Positions 40,501 through 44,642 of a stretch of 44,642 nucleotides of DNA are shown here, piece by piece. A program made the translations under genes and the position numbers. Positions within the stretch are counted from its first letter, which is position 1. Every line of letters starts with the position of its first letter. This DNA comes from Synergistota bacterium (GTDB lineage Bacteria > Synergistota > Synergistia > Synergistales > Synergistaceae). The notes under the pieces were generated by a model. It was not told the DNA's origin, searched no databases, and was given only the letters and a program-made list of their open reading frames with translations. The DNA lies in assembly GCA_023450745.1 (NCBI GenBank), contig JAEXGR010000057.1, positions 1 to 44,642 on the forward strand, read 5' to 3'.

Positions 40501-42762
40501 ATGGCACATGAATTTATCGAAATAACGAACGCCTTTGAAAACAACCTCAAAAACATTTCCGTCAAAATCCCCAAAAAGGTCGTGACCGTATTCACCGGCG
40601 TCTCCGGTTCGGGCAAATCGTCGCTCTGCCTCGACACCATCGCCGCGGAGTCGCGGCGCGAGCTCAACGAAACCTTCCCCAGCTTCGTACAGCAATACCT
40701 GCCCAAATACGGCAGGCCGGAGGTGGAGCGGATCGCCAACCTCCCCGTCACGATCGTCATCGACCAGAAAAAGCCCGCGGCCAACACCCGTTCGACGGTC
40801 GGCACCTATACGGACATCTATTCGATTCTGCGCCTGCTATTTTCGCGCGTCGGACGCCCCTTCATCGGTTACTCCGACGTCTTCTCCTTCAACCACCCGG
40901 CGGGCAAGTGCCCGCGCTGCGACGGCCTTGGCATCGTCAATGATCTCGACATTCATAAGCTGGTCGACTTCGACAAGAGCCTCAACGACGAGGACACGAT
41001 ACACTTTCCCACCTTCGGCAGGGGGCTCTGGCGCTGGAAGCGTTACGCCTACAGCGGTCTCTTCGACCTCGACAAGAAGATCAGAGACTACAGCCCCGAA
41101 GAGCTGGAGCTCTTCCTCCACTCGCCGCAGATAAGGCTCAAAAACCCGCCCGCGAACTGGCCAAAATCCGCCAAATTCGAGGGCATCTATCCGCGCATGT
41201 ACCGCAGCATCATCACCACCAAGGAGGGCAAACGCTTCCAGCATATCCTTGACAGGATGGTCAGCACCTACGAATGCCCCGAATGCCGCGGCTCCCGCGT
41301 CAACGAAAAGGTGCGCAGCTGCCTCATCAACGGTAAAAATATCGCCGACGTCACGGCGATGCCGATTCCGGAGGCGATCGAGTTTGTAGACTCCATCACT
41401 GACTCGATGGCGGCGGACATCAAGCGCGAGCTGGGCCGCCGGCTCGGGGCCCTCGTACAGATCGGCCTCGGCTACCTCTCGCTCGCGCGCGGCACCGGCA
41501 CCCTCTCCGGCGGCGAAGCCCAGCGCATCAAGATCGCGAAATACATCAACTCCGCGCTCACCGATATGGCCTACGTCCTCGACGAACCGAGCGTCGGCCT
41601 CCACCCCAAGGATATCAGCCTGCTCAAGGAATCGCTCTGCGCCCTGCGCGACCACGGCAACACCGTGCTGATCGTCGAACACCACCGCGAGGTGATCAAA
41701 CTCGCCGACCACGTCGTCGACATGGGCCCCGGCGCGGGAAGCGCCGGCGGTCGCGTCATCTTCGAGGGCAGCTACGAAGAGCTCATCGCCTCCGACAACC
41801 TTACGGGCCGCATGCTCAGGAGAAAAAGCCCCTTCAAGAAGAACCTGCGCCAGCCGACCGGCTGGTTCGAGCTCGGGCCGACCTCGCTGCACAACCTGAA
41901 AAACGTCGCCGTAAAGCTGCCGCTCGGCGTGATGACGGTCATCGCGGGAGTCGCCGGCTCCGGCAAGAGCTCGCTGATGGAATCCTTCCAGCGGGATTGC
42001 CGCGAAGAGGTCATCTTCATCGGACAGAAAAACATCGGTATCAACCTCCGTTCGACGCCCGCGACATACCTTGACATCTCCGACGAGATCCGCGCGCTCT
42101 TCGCGGCCGCGAACAAAACCGCGGCCGCCTGGTTCAGCTTCAACTCAAAAGGCGCCTGTCCCGCCTGCGGCGGCTCCGGCATGATCGTTTCCGGCATGGC
42201 CTTCATGGACTCCATCGAGACGGTCTGCGACCTCTGCCGTGGAAAACGCTACTCCAAAGAGGCGCTCGCCTATACATATAATGGAAAGAACATCGCTGAA
42301 GTGATGGATATGACCGTCGTCGAGGCATCAGAGTTCTTCGCCGGCAAGCCGTTATGTGAGAAGCTCCTTTCGCTGCAGCGCGTCGGACTCGGCTACCTCC
42401 ACCTGAACCAGTCGATGACGACCCTCTCCGGCGGCGAGCTCCAGCGCGTGAAGCTCGCCTCGCACCTCGCGCGGCGCGGCTCCATCTTCATCCTCGACGA
42501 GCCGACCGACGGGCTGCACCTTGACGATATCAAAACGCTGATGAAGCTTTTCAACGAGATGACCGACGCGGGAAACAGCCTTTTCCTCGTCGAACACAGC
42601 GTCGACGTCATGAAAGAGGCCGATTATATAATCGAAATGGGGCCGGGAGGCGGCCAATCCGGCGGCCATGTGATCTTCCGCGGAGCGCCGCAGGAGATGC
42701 TCGGCTGCGAGAGCTCCGTGACCAGGCCCTACCTGAAAGACAGCCTGCCGGAGCCGGACTAG
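40501..42762 (+). CDS. Class II UvrA-like ATP-binding protein
   Basis: 753 residues, shorter than UvrA (~940). Two ABC halves: Walker A GVSGSGKSS (33-41) and GVAGSGKSS (483-491); signature TLSGGEAQRIKIA and TLSGGELQRVKLA. Zinc modules CPRCDG, CPECRG, CPACGG and CDLCRG are present. The UvrB-binding insert of true UvrA seems absent, typical of UvrA2/drug-resistance types (DrrC-like). It may act in DNA-intercalator resistance rather than standard excision repair. GGAGTGAAG upstream of the ATG. It is 49 bp from the following exonuclease gene. Confidence 0.92.
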   Translation: MAHEFIEITNAFENNLKNISVKIPKKVVTVFTGVSGSGKSSLCLDTIAAESRRELNETFPSFVQQYLPKYGRPEVERIANLPVTIVIDQKKPAANTRSTVGTYTDIYSILRLLFSRVGRPFIGYSDVFSFNHPAGKCPRCDGLGIVNDLDIHKLVDFDKSLNDEDTIHFPTFGRGLWRWKRYAYSGLFDLDKKIRDYSPEELELFLHSPQIRLKNPPANWPKSAKFEGIYPRMYRSIITTKEGKRFQHILDRMVSTYECPECRGSRVNEKVRSCLINGKNIADVTAMPIPEAIEFVDSITDSMAADIKRELGRRLGALVQIGLGYLSLARGTGTLSGGEAQRIKIAKYINSALTDMAYVLDEPSVGLHPKDISLLKESLCALRDHGNTVLIVEHHREVIKLADHVVDMGPGAGSAGGRVIFEGSYEELIASDNLTGRMLRRKSPFKKNLRQPTGWFELGPTSLHNLKNVAVKLPLGVMTVIAGVAGSGKSSLMESFQRDCREEVIFIGQKNIGINLRSTPATYLDISDEIRALFAAANKTAAAWFSFNSKGACPACGGSGMIVSGMAFMDSIETVCDLCRGKRYSKEALAYTYNGKNIAEVMDMTVVEASEFFAGKPLCEKLLSLQRVGLGYLHLNQSMTTLSGGELQRVKLASHLARRGSIFILDEPTDGLHLDDIKTLMKLFNEMTDAGNSLFLVEHSVDVMKEADYIIEMGPGGGQSGGHVIFRGAPQEMLGCESSVTRPYLKDSLPEPD

Positions 42763-42811
42763 CGCCCGCGCGGAAGACTATCTATATTAAAGAACATAAA
42801 GGAAGCTGCGA

Positions 42812-43714
42812 ATGATCATCAACGTCCCTAAATACCTGCCGCAAAGCGATGCGTTCTCCTTTACGGCGATTGATTTCGAGAGGGCCAACAACAGCCAAAA
42901 TTCCGTCTGCCAGGTGGGGATATGCGTCGTCGAAGAGGGGCGGATAATAAAGTCCCGCGAGTTTTTCGTCAGGCCGCCGCAGCGCGTGTTCTACTTTCAA
43001 AAAAAGGCGATGGAGATACACGGAATAACCTCCCTCGATGTGGAAGACGCCCCGACCTTCGATAAAGTCTGGAAAAAAATCCTCCCCGACATCGAGGGCC
43101 GCCCGCTAGTCGCCCACAGCTTTCGCGACGACGCGCTGACCCTGGACGCGATACTTTGCAGCTACAGAATAAAATACGACTACCAGAAATACGGACACCT
43201 CTGCACCTTGGAACTGGCCCTGCGGGCGGAAATCCACGGAGAGAACAGCAAATACAACCTCGAGGCCCTCTGCGGGCGCTACGGCATCACGCTGCGCCCG
43301 CACCACGCCGGCTCCGACGCCGAGGGCTGCGCGAAGCTGGCGCTGAAAATGGCGGCGGAGCTGTCGATAGATTCCTTCCGGTCGCTCGCGGAACTCTCTC
43401 AGACGCCGAATTTCCATGAACCGGAGCTGCCGGACATCCTCACCTACTCCGACCTTGGCGTACTGGAAAATTACCTCCACCGGCTCAAAAACAAAAAAAC
43501 CGTGCGGCTCACAGACTGCCCCAAGCTAAAGGACCTCGGCCGGGCAAAAAAGATCATCAAAAAATTCCCCGCGCTAGTTCTCAAAAAAGATTCCGCGATG
43601 AGCGCCCAAGGGCTCGCGCAGTGGTTCGCCGAACAAAAGCCCGACCCCGCGCCCCCCAAAATCCGCCGGAGAAGGCCGCGAAAGAAAAACAAACCGGCAG
43701 CGGTAAACGCCTAA
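42812..43714 (+). CDS. DEDD-type 3'-5' exonuclease domain protein
   Basis: 300 residues. Exonuclease motif I at Asp21 and Glu23 (FTAIDFERA), motif II near VAHSFRDD and motif III HHAGSDAEGCAK (His with Asp five residues on), matching DnaQ-like DEDDh folds. The C-terminal ~110 residues (LTYSDLGVLENYLHRL, KLKDLGRAKKIIKKFP) look like a DNA- or protein-binding module, ending in an Arg/Lys-rich tail. It is 49 bp after the UvrA-like gene and may be co-expressed. Its repair role is inference. Confidence 0.85.
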   Translation: MIINVPKYLPQSDAFSFTAIDFERANNSQNSVCQVGICVVEEGRIIKSREFFVRPPQRVFYFQKKAMEIHGITSLDVEDAPTFDKVWKKILPDIEGRPLVAHSFRDDALTLDAILCSYRIKYDYQKYGHLCTLELALRAEIHGENSKYNLEALCGRYGITLRPHHAGSDAEGCAKLALKMAAELSIDSFRSLAELSQTPNFHEPELPDILTYSDLGVLENYLHRLKNKKTVRLTDCPKLKDLGRAKKIIKKFPALVLKKDSAMSAQGLAQWFAEQKPDPAPPKIRRRRPRKKNKPAAVNA

Positions 43715-43737
43715 TCCGATATGGAATGAGCGTTGAC

Positions 43738-44265
43738 CTTTGGGGCTGAAATTGAAAGCTGCGAAGCGCAAACGCAAAAATATAAGTATGCTCCAAAAAG
43801 CTCGTTTCCCTTCCGGTGCCTATGCCCGGCCACTGTTTTGATCTTTGCTCTAAAAGCCTCCCTCGGAGAGGGAAACGGATCGCCGCAGTTTTCTCGGCGG
43901 GACGAAAGGAACGTTAGCCCCTCGGAATTGAAAGTGAAAATTGGCAAGACGTGAGCACAAAACACACGCCCAAAGCTGGCGCGCCTATCCCTTCTATGCC
44001 CTGCCATTGTTCCGATCTTTGCCCTAAAAGCCTCCCTCGCCGAGGGAGACGGATCGCCGCAGTTTTCGCGGCGGGACGAAAGGAACGTTGCCCCCTCGGA
44101 ATTGAAAGTGAAAATTGGCAAGGCGTGAGCACAAAACACACGCCCAAAGCTGGCGCGCCTATCCCTTCTATGCCCTGCCATTGTTCTGATCTTTGCCCTA
44201 AAAGCCTCCCTCACCGAGGGAGGTGCCAGCCGCAAGCTCTTTGCGGCTGGCGGAAGGAGTACTGA
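43738..44265. repeat. Three tandem ~174-bp repeats
   Basis: Copies 2 and 3 are almost identical and spaced 174 bp apart (anchor AATTGAAAG at 43926 and 44100); copy 1 (43750) is diverged and 176 bp away. Each holds the CCTCCCTC..GAGGG hairpin also seen at 20400 and 25560, then a CGCCGC..GCGGCG stem and GGAA(C/G)G. Since 174 is a multiple of 3, a minus-strand frame of 192 codons runs through them in 58-residue periods; it has no start signal and is likely not a gene. The last copy ends in a different loop (GCCAGCCGC/GCGGCTGGC). Confidence 0.85.
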
Positions 44266-44466
44266 GCTCCCTGGATCAAGACGCTTCATGGCGGCTTCTT
44301 CGCCTTTCGCAGACAGTACAGCTCGTATTAGATAAAATCTATGACCTAAACCTGATTGGCGTTGTCAGCCCCATAACCAAAATCAAAAAAACTCCGCAAA
44401 GATAAGTCATAAAAACACAGACCGCATGGCATTCAAATGTCAGCCCTCAGGCTGCTGAAAACAAAA
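44266..44466. other. Gap between tandem repeats and paired palindromes
   Basis: About 200 bp with no credible ORF, promoter pair or RNA gene that I recognise. It probably continues as the flank of a gene beyond the window. Confidence 0.4.
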
Positions 44467-44502
44467 ACAGTGGCGAAAAAGGTGTACCTTTTTCGCCACT
44501 GT
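44467..44502. repeat. REP-like palindrome, copy A
   Basis: ACAGTGGCGAAAAAGGT, a GT centre, and the exact complement form a 17-bp stem. Its 26-bp core (44472-44497) is the reverse complement of copy B's core. Confidence 0.7.
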
Positions 44503-44592
44503 GGAATTACGCTGTCATCTTCTGAAAAAGACCTTTTTTGTCTTTCAACGTTCCCATATTGATACAACGAATCACCAAAAAAGTCAATAACT

Positions 44593-44626
44593 GCGCGGCG
44601 AAAAAGGTACACCTTTTTCGCCGCGC
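44593..44626. repeat. REP-like palindrome, copy B
   Basis: GCGCGGCGAAAAAGGT, an AC centre, and the exact complement form a 16-bp stem. With copy A it makes an inverted pair ~90 bp apart. Either could end transcription through its internal T run. Confidence 0.7.
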
Positions 44627-44642
44627 CAAGGGCGTTCGACGA

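Noticed and set aside
40837..41892. 351-codon minus-strand ORF over the UvrA-like gene
   Set aside because: Antisense shadow with Ala/Val/Glu/Asp bias; no ribosome-binding site or domain.
43711..44289. 192-codon minus-strand ORF with 58-residue repeats
   Set aside because: It follows the 174-bp DNA repeat exactly, overlaps the exonuclease end, has no ribosome-binding site and resembles no protein family.

Overview
The window most likely comes from a Synergistota bacterium (Cloacibacillus/Synergistes-like). It is GC-rich. It carries an LpxL/HtrB-type acyltransferase, so the cell has a Gram-negative lipid-A outer membrane. A secreted protease ends in a Gly-rich/Cys/hydrophobic/RKR tail of the Synergist-CTERM type, and TAXI and DctP TRAP transport proteins are present. 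This placement comes from protein character only; no rRNA gene is present.

Layout. 1-2.5 kb: the tail of a leftward neighbour, then a secreted M6 metalloprotease with a small secreted protein that resembles only its N-terminal region. 2.6-11 kb: a minus-strand block of housekeeping and signalling genes (lipid A acyltransferase, tyrS, a membrane protein of unknown function, a beta-CASP nuclease, a NarL-type two-component pair, dCMP deaminase). 11.4-15.7 kb: citX, citC, an acyl-CoA ligase and an M20 amidohydrolase. 15.8-20.2 kb: rarD; a ProC-like reductase behind a promoter and short leader ORF; bioY with a BirA-type operator; a membrane diguanylate cyclase. 20.8-25.4 kb: the classic ylxM-ffh-rpsP-khpA-rimM-trmD-rplS translation/secretion operon, driven by a perfect consensus promoter, with trmD fused to a second SPOUT-like domain. 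26-28 kb: alkylation repair (Ada/AlkA fusion plus Ogt). 28-33 kb: a low-GC TSUP exporter, then a LysR-controlled operon of a carboxymuconolactone-decarboxylase-like protein, an SDR and a duplicated cyclophilin-like protein. 33-39.2 kb: an orphan DctP, cysE, a small GNAT-like protein and a TAXI TRAP system. 39.7-43.7 kb: flavodoxin-type oxidoreductase, class II UvrA and a DEDD exonuclease. 43.7 kb to the end: repeats.

The most striking system is at 35.2-35.5 kb. cysE (serine acetyltransferase, first step of cysteine synthesis) is preceded by a well-spaced promoter, a 32-codon ORF that appears leaderless and contains four consecutive Cys codons, mutually exclusive hairpins, and a terminator just before the cysE ribosome-binding site. 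This looks like a cysteine-sensing ribosome-mediated attenuator. A second candidate leader peptide (ending in an Arg-Pro-Arg-Pro run) precedes the ProC-like gene. bioY also seems to be transcribed without a leader, from a promoter whose -35 lies inside the operator.

The window also holds non-coding palindromic elements sharing a CCTCCCTC/GAGGGAGG module: a 300-bp MITE-like element with 20-bp perfect terminal inverted repeats and a 13-bp target duplication beside the ffh-operon promoter, a 319-bp nested palindrome next to rplS, and a three-copy 174-bp tandem array near the right end. All functional calls are from sequence reading alone; no database search was run.
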